Shown here in pieces: positions 55,763 through 64,000 of a stretch of 64,000 nt of DNA. The translations under genes were made by a program, and so were the position numbers. The notes under the pieces were generated by a model that was not told the origin of the DNA, did not search any database, and saw nothing but the letters and a program-made list of their open reading frames with translations. Every line of letters begins with the position of its first letter. Position 1 is the first letter of the stretch. Location: positions 62,001 through 126,000 of the forward strand of contig NZ_BQID01000003.1 in assembly GCF_021602345.1 (NCBI RefSeq), given 5' to 3'. The stretch is from Pseudomonas pharyngis (GTDB taxonomy: Bacteria; Pseudomonadota; Gammaproteobacteria; Pseudomonadales; Pseudomonadaceae).

Positions 55763-57060
55763 GGCGCAGTCCTCTCATAGTGAATGGCACCTTTGCGTGG
55801 AGTGACCCCGGTGCGGCTGATGCGGATCAGCCCGCGAGGTCGCCAGATCATCATCAACACCATCAGGATGCCGAACAGCAGCACGCGGTATTCGGCGAAG
55901 CCGCGCAGCAGTTCCGGAGCAACCGTCAGCACGAACGCTGCAATCACCACACCGATGGTCGAGCCCATGCCACCGAGCACAACGATGGCGAGGATCAGCG
56001 CCGATTCGAAGAAGGTGAACGAGGTCGGGTTGACGAAACCTTGATAGGTGGCGAAGAACACACCCGCCAGACCTGCCGTGGACGCACCGATGGTGAACGC
56101 CGAGAGCTTGACCAGCACGTGGTTGAGGCCCATCGAGCGGCAGGCGATCTCGTCTTCACGCAGGGCTTCCCAGGCGCGGCCGACCGGCATCTTCACCAGA
56201 CGATGCTTGATGTACAGCACGGCCAGTACCACCAGGAACAGCACCGCATAGATGAAGTAGTACTTCACGTCCGGGTTGTAGGCGATGCCGAAGAACTCGT
56301 GGAACGGCACCCCGCCATCCTTCGCCCGCTTGCCGAACTCCAGACCGAAGAAGGTCGGCAGTGGCGCCGGCATGCCGTTCGGGCCGCCGGTCAGGGACAG
56401 CCAGTTGTTGAGCACCAGACGGATGATTTCACCGAAGCCCAGGGTCACGATCGCCAGGTAGTCGCCGTGCAGGCGCAGCACCGGGAAACCGAGGATGCAA
56501 CCGGCAAGGCCAGCGGTGATCGCCGCCAGTGGCAGCACGGTCCAGAAGCCCAGCCCGAGATACTGATACCCGAGCGCCAGACCATAGGCGCCGATGGCGT
56601 AGAACGCCACGTAACCCAGGTCGAGCAGGCCGGCCAGGCCTACCACGATGTTCAGTCCCAGCCCCAGCAGCACGTAGATCAAACCGAGGATGACCACGCC
56701 CAGCAGGTAGGAGTTGGAGAAGAACGGCAACGCCACGGCGATGGCGATCATCAGCGGGATGATCCAGCGCAGGCGCGATTTGTAGTCCGGGGCCAGCACA
56801 TGTACGCCGGAACCGGTGCTCTCGAATCCGTCGAGAATGCGCAGGCCCTTCGGGGTTTGCAGGAACAGACTGAGGGCAAACCGGCCGGCCATGACGATGG
56901 CAATGATCCACGCCACGCGGGTCGGTTCGAGGTTGAAGCTGTAGCCGTCGAGTACGACGCCGACAATCGGCCCGAACACGATCAGGGCAATCAGACCGGC
57001 GAGAATCGCCTCAACCAGGCTTTTTTTGACATCAATGGATTTTGCAGTGGTTGAAGACAT
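55759..57060 (-). CDS. livM: Branched-chain amino acid ABC transporter permease LivM
   Basis: A 433-residue permease with an N-terminal extension containing three helices before the LivM core (GLNIVVGLAGLLDLGYVAFYAIGA-type segment, EIIRLVLNNWLSLTGGPNG and REDEIACRSMGLN). It forms the channel with LivH. The gene starts 3 bases after the livH stop and overlaps livG by 4 bases. Confidence 0.95.
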   Translation of the reverse strand: MSSTTAKSIDVKKSLVEAILAGLIALIVFGPIVGVVLDGYSFNLEPTRVAWIIAIVMAGRFALSLFLQTPKGLRILDGFESTGSGVHVLAPDYKSRLRWIIPLMIAIAVALPFFSNSYLLGVVILGLIYVLLGLGLNIVVGLAGLLDLGYVAFYAIGAYGLALGYQYLGLGFWTVLPLAAITAGLAGCILGFPVLRLHGDYLAIVTLGFGEIIRLVLNNWLSLTGGPNGMPAPLPTFFGLEFGKRAKDGGVPFHEFFGIAYNPDVKYYFIYAVLFLVVLAVLYIKHRLVKMPVGRAWEALREDEIACRSMGLNHVLVKLSAFTIGASTAGLAGVFFATYQGFVNPTSFTFFESALILAIVVLGGMGSTIGVVIAAFVLTVAPELLRGFAEYRVLLFGILMVLMMIWRPRGLIRISRTGVTPRKGAIHYERTAP

Positions 57061-57063
57061 CGC

Positions 57064-57978
<915 letters not shown>

Positions 57979-58096
57979 AACGCAATCTCACGCAGTGAGA
58001 ACCTGCACACCCTGAGGCGCGCGGTTCTTCTAGGAAAAATACAGATTTACGTCGGAGCAATGTCAGAGCGCATTCAGCCCGACCACCACAGGATCC

Positions 58097-58186
58097 TGTG
58101 GGAGCGAGCCTGCTCGCGAAAGCGGTTGATCATTCAACAGCGATGTTGCCTGTCAGTCCGTCTTCGCGAGCAGGCTCGCTCCCACA
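58097..58186. repeat. REP pair between braC and livH
   Basis: GTGGGAGCGAGCCTGCTCG and its mirror are separated by 44 bases and lie within the braC-livHMGF operon. They may stabilise the binding-protein message and lower downstream expression. Confidence 0.85.
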
Positions 58187-58220
58187 TGGAACAGTGGAGG
58201 TCAGCCGATCGCGTCAGCCC

Positions 58221-59354
58221 TTACTTCTGTTTTTCCAGCTGGTGATATTTGCCGTCCTTGTCCCACTGGTAGACCACGTAGTCGGAGACCTTAAGGTCGC
58301 CTTTGGAATCCCAGGTCTTCTCGCCCATGACGGTCTTGACCGGGTTCTTCTTCAGCCAGGCAGCGGCCTCCTCGCCCTTGTTCGACTTGGCGCCGTTGAA
58401 GGCGGCGGCCAGGGTCTGAACCGATGCATAGGCGTACAGGGTGTAGCCTTCAGGCTCGGTGCCAGCCTTGCGGAATGCATCTACCACGGTCTTGCTGTCT
58501 GGCAGCAGGCGTGGGTCGGCACCGAAGGTCATCAGCACGCCGTCGACGAACTGCGGGCCACCGGCGGTGGTCACCAGTTCGTCGGTCACGATGCCGTCGT
58601 CGGACATGAACTTGACGTCTTTCAGGCCTTGTTCACGCAGTTGGCGAACCAGCGGGCCGGCTTCCGGGTGCAGGCCGCCGAAGTAGACGACATCGGCACC
58701 GGCGCCACGGATCTTGGTGACGATGGTGCTGAAATCTTTTTCGCCACGGGTCAGGCCTTCGTACAGCACTGGTTTCACGCCGCGTTTTTCCAGCTGAGCC
58801 TTGGTGGCATCGGCCAGGCCCTGACCGTAGGTGTCCTTGTCGTGCAGCACGACGACTTTCTTGCCCTTGAGCACGTCGACGATGTAGTCGCCGGCGACGA
58901 TGCCTTGCTGGTCGTCACGGCCGCACATACGGAACATGGCGCTCAGGCCGCGCTCGGTCACTTGCGGGTTGGTGGAACCCGGCGTGATGGCGATGATCCC
59001 GGCTTCGTCGTAGATCTCGGACGCAGGAATGGTGGAGGACGAGCAGAAGTGGCCGACCACACCGGCGACTTTCTGGTTGGTAAGGTCCTTGGCGACCGTC
59101 ACCGCCTGTTTCGGCTCGCAAGCGTCATCGCCCTTGACCAGGACGATCTTCTCCCCGTTGACGCCGCCCGCCGCGTTGACCGCGTCGGCCGCCGCTTGTG
59201 CCCCTTTCATGTATTGCTCGCCAAATGCCGCGTTGGCGCCCGTCATCGGACCCGCCACACCGATTTTCACATCAGCTTGTGCAAACGCAGAAACACCCAG
59301 CGCAGTAGCCACTGCGAGGGCCAGAAAGCCTTTCTTGTAAAACGTCTGGGACAT
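58221..59354 (-). CDS. braC: Branched-chain amino acid ABC transporter binding protein
   Basis: The 377-residue periplasmic protein has a signal peptide cleaved near SAFAQA (residues 25-27), then VKIGVAGPMTGANAAFGEQ, the cysteine pair of the LIV-binding family (DDACEPKQ, VGHFCSSST), SAMFRMCGRDDQQG and VLHDKDTYGQGLA. It binds Leu, Ile, Val and often Ala or Thr for LivHMGF. I used ATG 59354; upstream in-frame sequence lies in the leader. Confidence 0.95.
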   Translation of the reverse strand: MSQTFYKKGFLALAVATALGVSAFAQADVKIGVAGPMTGANAAFGEQYMKGAQAAADAVNAAGGVNGEKIVLVKGDDACEPKQAVTVAKDLTNQKVAGVVGHFCSSSTIPASEIYDEAGIIAITPGSTNPQVTERGLSAMFRMCGRDDQQGIVAGDYIVDVLKGKKVVVLHDKDTYGQGLADATKAQLEKRGVKPVLYEGLTRGEKDFSTIVTKIRGAGADVVYFGGLHPEAGPLVRQLREQGLKDVKFMSDDGIVTDELVTTAGGPQFVDGVLMTFGADPRLLPDSKTVVDAFRKAGTEPEGYTLYAYASVQTLAAAFNGAKSNKGEEAAAWLKKNPVKTVMGEKTWDSKGDLKVSDYVVYQWDKDGKYHQLEKQK

Positions 59355-59410
59355 GAGGTGGTGCTCCAAGGTTTTTTTTAGTTGGCACTGCGACTTCACT
59401 TGAATGCTCA

Positions 59411-59429
59411 GAGCAAGGGCCGTGCCATC
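59411..59429 (-). promoter_or_regulatory. Sigma-54 promoter of the braC-livHMGF operon
   Basis: On the minus strand TGGCACGGCCCTTGCT (59427-59412) matches the RpoN consensus TGGCACG-N4-TTGCW at every position, about 58 bases before the braC ATG. This implies nitrogen or other enhancer-dependent control. Confidence 0.8.
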
Positions 59430-59718
59430 GGTTTTTTATTCTTCAAAAAGTCGCTGCTTTCTTGTTATTTCGACTGTTTCGTTCCCATTTTCATTGGGCG
59501 TGCAACCGTCTAAACCGCGGAAGGTGAAACCATTTATTTTTTCAGGCGCAACCCGCACGCGCCATCATTGCAACCGCGGCGCCAAACGACGTGCAACCAG
59601 CCTGTAACAGCCCGCGTCACCGAACTGCACACTGCTGGTGCGGGACTGCTACAACCCGCACCATTACAGGCTAGTCGCTACATCGAAAAGCGCCGCTTCC
59701 GGCAACATATTTCAACAC
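59430..59718. other. Intergenic region upstream of braC
   Basis: About 290 bases with no supported gene; AT-rich near 59430-59550 and expected to contain the enhancer sites for the sigma-54 promoter. I could not define an NtrC or other activator site. It also carries the 3' end of the amaA transcript. Confidence 0.4.
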
Positions 59719-61002
59719 TCAGATGACGATCCGCAGGCACTGGCCCGCGTGATACAGCGAGAACCCGGCCTCGTACAGACAACTGCGCAAGCCAACTCCC
59801 GCCAGCGGCTGCATCGGTGCGAAGGGAATCGGCAATGCCTGAGGATTTCCGTTACACAGGTAATCGGCGAAGGCCTTGCCGACCACGGTGCCGGTAGTCA
59901 CGCCCCGGCCGTTGTAACCGGTGACGGCCACCAGTCCCGGCGCCGGTTCGAACAGGCGCATCAAATGATCAGGGGTGAACGCGATGCGCCCGGTCCAGGT
60001 GCATTCCCACTCCACGGGTTTCAGATTGGGGAAGTAATGCTGCTGCACCCGGTCGGCCCAGGCCTTGAGGAACCAGGTCGGTTTCTGATTGCCGTTGCCG
60101 AGGCTGCCCAGCAACAAACGCCCGTCCTTGTCGCGGCGGATGCTGCTCAGCACCTGGCGGGTATCCCACGAGCCCTGCCCGCCCGGGAGGATTTCCTGGG
60201 CGGCGTCTTCGGTGAGCGGCACCGAAGCGACCTGATAGTAGTAACCGGGGAAGAAATTGCGCTTGAGTTCGGTCCAGTCGCCTTCGGTGTAGGCGTTGGA
60301 GGCGATCACAACTTGTTCGGCCAGCACCGAACCCTGCTCGGTCTGCACCGACCATTTCTGCCCTTGCCGTTCAAGACGCGCGACCGGGGAGTGATCGAAC
60401 ATCTGCCCGCCAAGGCTGATGACAGCGTTGGCCAGGCCGGTAACGTAGGCCATCGGATTGAGCGTACCGGCGCGCCGGTCGAGCAGCGCGGCGGCGATTT
60501 TTTGCGTACCGGTCGCCTGCTCGCAGGCCTTGCCGGTCAGCAGTTCGACCGGCGCACCGCGGCGCTTCCATTGTTCTTCGCGACTGCGCAGATCCGCCTC
60601 ACCCTTGGCGTTATGTGCCATGTGCAGGGTGCCTTCGCGGCGCAACTGGCAATCGATGTTGTATTTATCCACAAGGCTGAACACCAGCGCCGGCGCCGCC
60701 CCGAGCATGCGGTTGAGCTGACTGCCGACCGCCTCGCCGAACCCGGCCTCGATCTCGTCCGGCGCAATCCACATCCCGGCGTTGACCAGCCCGACGTTGC
60801 GTCCGGAGCCGCCATGCCCCGCGCGATGGGCTTCGAGCACACAGACGCTCTTGCCCTTTTCCAACAGATGCAGCGCCGCCGACAGCCCGGTAAACCCGGC
60901 GCCGATCACGCAGACATCGACTTTGACCTCGCCCCTGAGCGCCGTGTTATCCGGTCGTTGCGGCGTGAGTTTTTCCCACAGACATTCTTCGCGTAACGGC
61001 AT
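59719..61002 (-). CDS. amaA: FAD-dependent L-pipecolate oxidase
   Basis: The 427-residue DAO-fold oxidoreductase has the FAD motif VIGAGFTGLSAALHLLEKG (GxGxxG at 34-39), GGSGRNVGLVNAGMW, and a C-terminal GYNGRGVTTGTVVGKAFADY. With the adjacent ALDH it matches AmaA of P. putida, which oxidises L-pipecolate to piperideine-6-carboxylate in lysine breakdown. I used ATG 61002. A REP pair separates it from amaB upstream. Confidence 0.87.
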   Translation of the reverse strand: MPLREECLWEKLTPQRPDNTALRGEVKVDVCVIGAGFTGLSAALHLLEKGKSVCVLEAHRAGHGGSGRNVGLVNAGMWIAPDEIEAGFGEAVGSQLNRMLGAAPALVFSLVDKYNIDCQLRREGTLHMAHNAKGEADLRSREEQWKRRGAPVELLTGKACEQATGTQKIAAALLDRRAGTLNPMAYVTGLANAVISLGGQMFDHSPVARLERQGQKWSVQTEQGSVLAEQVVIASNAYTEGDWTELKRNFFPGYYYQVASVPLTEDAAQEILPGGQGSWDTRQVLSSIRRDKDGRLLLGSLGNGNQKPTWFLKAWADRVQQHYFPNLKPVEWECTWTGRIAFTPDHLMRLFEPAPGLVAVTGYNGRGVTTGTVVGKAFADYLCNGNPQALPIPFAPMQPLAGVGLRSCLYEAGFSLYHAGQCLRIVI

Positions 61003-61040
61003 TGCCAGACTCCAACAGAAACCTAACAAACACTGCATAC

Positions 61041-61133
61041 CCTGTGGGAGCGGGCTTGCCCGCGATTGCGTCAGTCCAGTCAGGGGTTAGTTGGCTGAAA
61101 GATTGCTATCGCGGGCAAGCCCGCTCCCACAGG
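61041..61133. repeat. REP pair between amaB and amaA
   Basis: CCTGTGGGAGCGGGCTTGCC at 61041 and its mirror ending at 61133 (GCGGGCAAGCCCGCTCCCAC) flank a 43-base spacer. Confidence 0.85.
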
Positions 61134-61158
61134 TTTCTTCGTCGCATCGATTACTCTG

Positions 61159-62649
61159 TCAATCGAACGTAATGCCCTGCGCCAGCGGCAACTCCAGCGA
61201 GTAGTTCACGGTATTGGTCTGCCGGCGCATGTACGCGCGCCATGCATCCGAGCCCGACTCACGACCACCGCCCGTCTCTTTCTCGCCACCAAACGCGCCG
61301 CCGATTTCCGCGCCGCTCGGGCCGATGTTAACGTTGGCGATGCCGCAGTCGCTGCCGACCGCCGACATGAATTTCTCGGCCTCGCGCACATCGGTGGTGA
61401 AGATGCACGACGACAACCCTTGCGGCACGGCGTTGTTCAGACGCAGCGCCTCTTCGAAATCGCTGTAGCCGACCACGTACAGGATCGGTGCGAAGGTCTC
61501 GCTGCAAACCACGTCGCTCTGCTCCGGCATTTCAACGATGGCCGGCGACACGTAGTAGGCGTTAGGGAATTGGTCTTCCAGTTGGCGCTTGCCGCCGAAC
61601 ACCCGACCGCCCTCGCTCAGCGCCTGCTCCAGCGCATCCTGCATGTTTTCGAAGCTGTGCTTGTCGATCAGCGGCCCGATCAGATTGCCTTCCAGCGGGT
61701 GACCGATACGGACTTTGGAGTACGCGGCTTTGAGGCGGGTGACGATTTCTTCTTTCACCGATTCATGGGCGATCAGGCGCCGCAACGTGGTGCAACGCTG
61801 ACCGGCGGTGCCGACGGCGCTGAACAGAATGGCGCGCACGGCCATGTCCAGATCGGCGCTCGGGCCGAGGATCATCGCGTTGTTGCCGCCCAGTTCGAGA
61901 ATGCTGCGAGCGAAGCGTGCGGCAACTTTCGGCGCCACTTCGCGGCCCATGCGGGTGCTGCCGGTGGCGCTGATCAGCGCGACACGCGGGTCATCCACCA
62001 GCGCTTCGCCGGCATCGCGACCGCCGATGATCACCTGGCTCAGGTGCGCCGGGGCATCGCTGAAGTTCTTCAGTACGCGCTCGAACAGCGCCTGACAGGC
62101 CAGTGCGGTCAGCGGGGTTTTCTCCGAGGGCTTCCACACCACCGGGTTGCCGCAGACCAGCGCCAGCGTGGTGTTCCACGCCCACACCGCCACCGGGAAG
62201 TTGAACGCACTGATCACGCCGACCACGCCCAGCGGGTGCCAGGTTTCACGCATGTGGTGGCCCGGGCGCTCGGAGGCGATGGTCAAACCGTACAACTGGC
62301 GGGACAGGCCGACGGCGAAATCGCAGATGTCGATCATCTCCTGCACTTCACCGAGGCCTTCCTGGGTGATCTTGCCCGCTTCCCAGGACACCAGCTCACC
62401 GAGTTCGGTCTTGTATTCACGCAGCACTTCGCCGAACTGACGCACCAGTTCGCCACGACGCGGGGCCGGCACCTTGCGCCAATGTTCGAACGCATGATCG
62501 GCGCGACTGATGTGCTGCTCGACTTCGGCCGGGCCTTCCCAGTTCACGGCGCCGATGCGGCTGCCGTCGATGGGCGAATGCACCGGCACTTTGCCGTTCT
62601 GGTACAGGGCCGGGTCCACACCTAGACGATCAAGCAATGCAGCAACCAT
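61159..62649 (-). CDS. amaB: Piperideine-6-carboxylate (aminoadipate semialdehyde) dehydrogenase
   Basis: The 496-residue ALDH7-family enzyme has catalytic Cys286 (GQRCTTLRRL), general base Glu252 (LELGGNNA), FNFPVAVWAWN and SGSDAWRAYMRRQTNT near the end, as in antiquitin/AmaB. It oxidises alpha-aminoadipate semialdehyde to aminoadipate with NAD. GAGGAG precedes ATG 62649. It is upstream of amaA and divergent from a LysR gene. Confidence 0.94.
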   Translation of the reverse strand: MVAALLDRLGVDPALYQNGKVPVHSPIDGSRIGAVNWEGPAEVEQHISRADHAFEHWRKVPAPRRGELVRQFGEVLREYKTELGELVSWEAGKITQEGLGEVQEMIDICDFAVGLSRQLYGLTIASERPGHHMRETWHPLGVVGVISAFNFPVAVWAWNTTLALVCGNPVVWKPSEKTPLTALACQALFERVLKNFSDAPAHLSQVIIGGRDAGEALVDDPRVALISATGSTRMGREVAPKVAARFARSILELGGNNAMILGPSADLDMAVRAILFSAVGTAGQRCTTLRRLIAHESVKEEIVTRLKAAYSKVRIGHPLEGNLIGPLIDKHSFENMQDALEQALSEGGRVFGGKRQLEDQFPNAYYVSPAIVEMPEQSDVVCSETFAPILYVVGYSDFEEALRLNNAVPQGLSSCIFTTDVREAEKFMSAVGSDCGIANVNIGPSGAEIGGAFGGEKETGGGRESGSDAWRAYMRRQTNTVNYSLELPLAQGITFD

Positions 62650-62810
62650 GGGTCACTCCTCAAGCAAAAAACTGAATGTGTGCGGGCGCGTTTTCACGAC
62701 CGGGCAGACCTTTAGTTGTAGCGTCAGGAAGGCTGTGCAACAAACGACCTTTACGCGAGATATCATTCCGTTTATTCATGCTGCGCAGAAAGACAAGAAA
62801 AGGATCGCCC

Positions 62811-63716
62811 ATGCTGAACAAACGCCACTTGCCGTCGATCACCGCGTTGCAGTGCTTCGAGGCCGTGACCCGGCACCTGAGTTTCACTCGGGCCGCCGAG
62901 GAACTGAACCTGACCCAGAGCGCTGTCAGCAAGCAGGTGGCGCAGCTCGAAGAATTGCTGCAGCACTTGTTGTTCCGCCGGGTACGCCGGCGTTTGCAGA
63001 TGACCCCGGCCGGCGATCTGTACCTGGTGGAAGTCAGAAAAATCCTGACCCAGGTCGAGATGTCGACCCATTACCTGCGTTCCTACGGCGGCGAAACCGA
63101 AGTCCTGCGCGTCTCCACGCCCTCGACCTTCGGCGCCCGCTGGCTGGTGCCGCGCCTCAAGGGCTGGCGCCTGCGTCACCCGTCGATTCACCTGGACCTG
63201 TGCAACGAGCAGGAGGCCGATGACCTGCTGCAAGGGCGCAGCGACCTGGCGTTCTATTTCGGCCAGGGTTCACGCCCCGGCACCGAATGCCTGAAGCTGT
63301 TCGGCGAAGAGCTGGTGCCAGTCTGCGCGCCGAGCAGCCTCCCAGGCATTCCGTTGACTGATCCAACGCAACTCACCGATCTGGTCCTGCTGCAGAATGC
63401 TTCGCGCCCGCAAGCGTGGCACGACTGGTTCGACAGCCAGGGCTACCAGACCGAACACAGCTACCACGGCCCGCGCTTCGAAACCTTTTATATGTGCATC
63501 CGCGCCGCCCAGGTCGGCTGCGGCGTCGCCCTGCTGCCGAGGTTTCTGGTGGAAGAGGAATTGGCCGACGGCAAACTGGTCATTCCCTGGCAGCATGCGA
63601 TGCCCAGCACCGATGCGTATTACCTGGCTTATCCGGAACACGCGGCGGAAGTGCCCAAGGTACGGGATTTCGTGAAGTGGATGCTGGAGCAGATCGACAG
63701 TACTAATGCCGACTGA
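62811..63716 (+). CDS. LysR-family regulator, probably of amaBA
   Basis: The 301-residue regulator has HTH segments ALQCFEAVTRHLSFTRAAEE and LTQSAVSKQVAQLEELLQ and a GcvA-type effector domain (VLRVSTPSTFGARWLVPRL). Divergent from amaB with a 161-base shared promoter region, the classical LysR arrangement. I used ATG 62811 with AAGGAT upstream; longer upstream open sequence is not needed. Confidence 0.92.
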   Translation: MLNKRHLPSITALQCFEAVTRHLSFTRAAEELNLTQSAVSKQVAQLEELLQHLLFRRVRRRLQMTPAGDLYLVEVRKILTQVEMSTHYLRSYGGETEVLRVSTPSTFGARWLVPRLKGWRLRHPSIHLDLCNEQEADDLLQGRSDLAFYFGQGSRPGTECLKLFGEELVPVCAPSSLPGIPLTDPTQLTDLVLLQNASRPQAWHDWFDSQGYQTEHSYHGPRFETFYMCIRAAQVGCGVALLPRFLVEEELADGKLVIPWQHAMPSTDAYYLAYPEHAAEVPKVRDFVKWMLEQIDSTNAD

Positions 63717-63758
63717 CCTGAGTGAAAACGCGTTGTATTGCGCCGGCTCGGCGAATCG

Positions 63759-64000
63759 TCACGCAATTACAAACAGGCCATCAACAAACTTGGTTTGAGT
63801 GAGTCGCGCGCGCAGGTCGTCATCGATAACCGGATCATCAACGTCATAAAGTCGCACCCGGCGATAAGCATCGATCCGATTGATTTCCGGTCCAAGATAC
63901 TCCCAAACGACCCGCGAACAAGCCGGAGCACGATGGTCAGCGGCGGACACACCCATTTTCAGACCGTTGAGCCGTGTGATGCAGCTTTTGAAGCTTGGTA
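63759..64000 (-). CDS. Partial hypothetical protein, C-terminal 80 residues
   Basis: The minus-strand frame is open from the window edge to a TGA at 63759 and ends RLTQTKFVDGLFVIA. It is Asp-rich (YDVDDPVIDDDLRARL), with no recognised motif. An internal ATG at 63956 exists, but the frame continues past it and the true start probably lies outside. Less GC-rich than its neighbours. It could be spurious; I include it because the frame and codon use look coding. Confidence 0.4.
   Translation of the reverse strand, partial: PSFKSCITRLNGLKMGVSAADHRAPACSRVVWEYLGPEINRIDAYRRVRLYDVDDPVIDDDLRARLTQTKFVDGLFVIA

Overview
The window is a high-GC Gammaproteobacterial chromosome segment, almost certainly from a Pseudomonas of the P. 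fluorescens group. The evidence is gene content and order: split cob operons next to a TonB/ABC cluster (recalled as the PA2903-PA2914 region of P. aeruginosa), urt-ureDAB-C with an acetyltransferase inside it, desT-ureEFG-hupE, and livFGMH-braC. Typical pseudomonad REP palindromes (GTGGGAGCGAGCCTGCTCG type) are scattered between genes. No rRNA, tRNA, CRISPR array, prophage or complete insertion sequence was seen. All family assignments come from reading translations; no search was run.

Layout. 1-2092 (minus) is the 5' part of a large gene whose product carries a TcdA/TcdB-type (GT44) glucosyltransferase domain; it runs off the left edge and has its own AT-rich promoter region. 2436-6787 (minus) is cobG-cobH-cobI-cbiG/cobJ and 7854-10877 (plus) is cobL-cbiD-cobK: two overlapping-gene operons for corrin ring synthesis, separated by an unrecognised 212-residue gene. 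10934-11597 is a small toxin-antitoxin pair. 11710-16772 is a copper uptake cluster (DUF2946, PCu(A)C chaperone, DUF2946, OprC-like TonB receptor, PepSY membrane protein). 16935-22126 is a second TonB receptor followed by a metal/siderophore-type ABC transporter, with a Zur-box-like palindrome and a terminator-like hairpin in the leader.

22331-32497 is the urea module: urtABCDE (high-affinity urea ABC transporter) behind a sigma-54 promoter, then ureD, ureA, two GNAT acetyltransferases, ureB and ureC. The nickel-insertion genes ureE-ureF-ureG and a HupE/UreJ nickel permease lie 15 kb further on (47857-50265). Between them are a sensor kinase, a cbpM-cbpA / Hsp70 chaperone locus, a PerM-type permease, a PsiF protein, AraC and LysR regulators with linked transporter or reductase genes, a lipase, a bacterioferritin-like protein, an AsmA protein, a secreted tandem-repeat protein and a DesT/FabR-type repressor.

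50479-53437 holds an AGE-family sugar isomerase, a CDF cation exporter and a short-chain dehydrogenase. A gene-free stretch (53438-54176) contains six DnaA-box-like 9-mers, including a duplicated module. 54177-59354 (minus) is a complete branched-chain amino acid ABC transporter (braC-livHMGF) behind a consensus sigma-54 promoter. 59719-63716 is amaA-amaB (pipecolate/piperideine-6-carboxylate branch of lysine breakdown) with a divergent LysR regulator. A partial unknown gene enters from the right edge.

Themes: nitrogen scavenging (urea, branched-chain amino acids, lysine) with sigma-54 control visible at two promoters; metal handling (cobalt/corrin, copper, probably zinc, nickel); and intergenic repeats placed inside operons. 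The most interesting points are the TcdB-like glucosyltransferase, the Zur-box plus attenuator-like leader of the second TonB gene, the DnaA-box cluster, the three-copy MITE-like family and the DRTPQGQT repeat protein.
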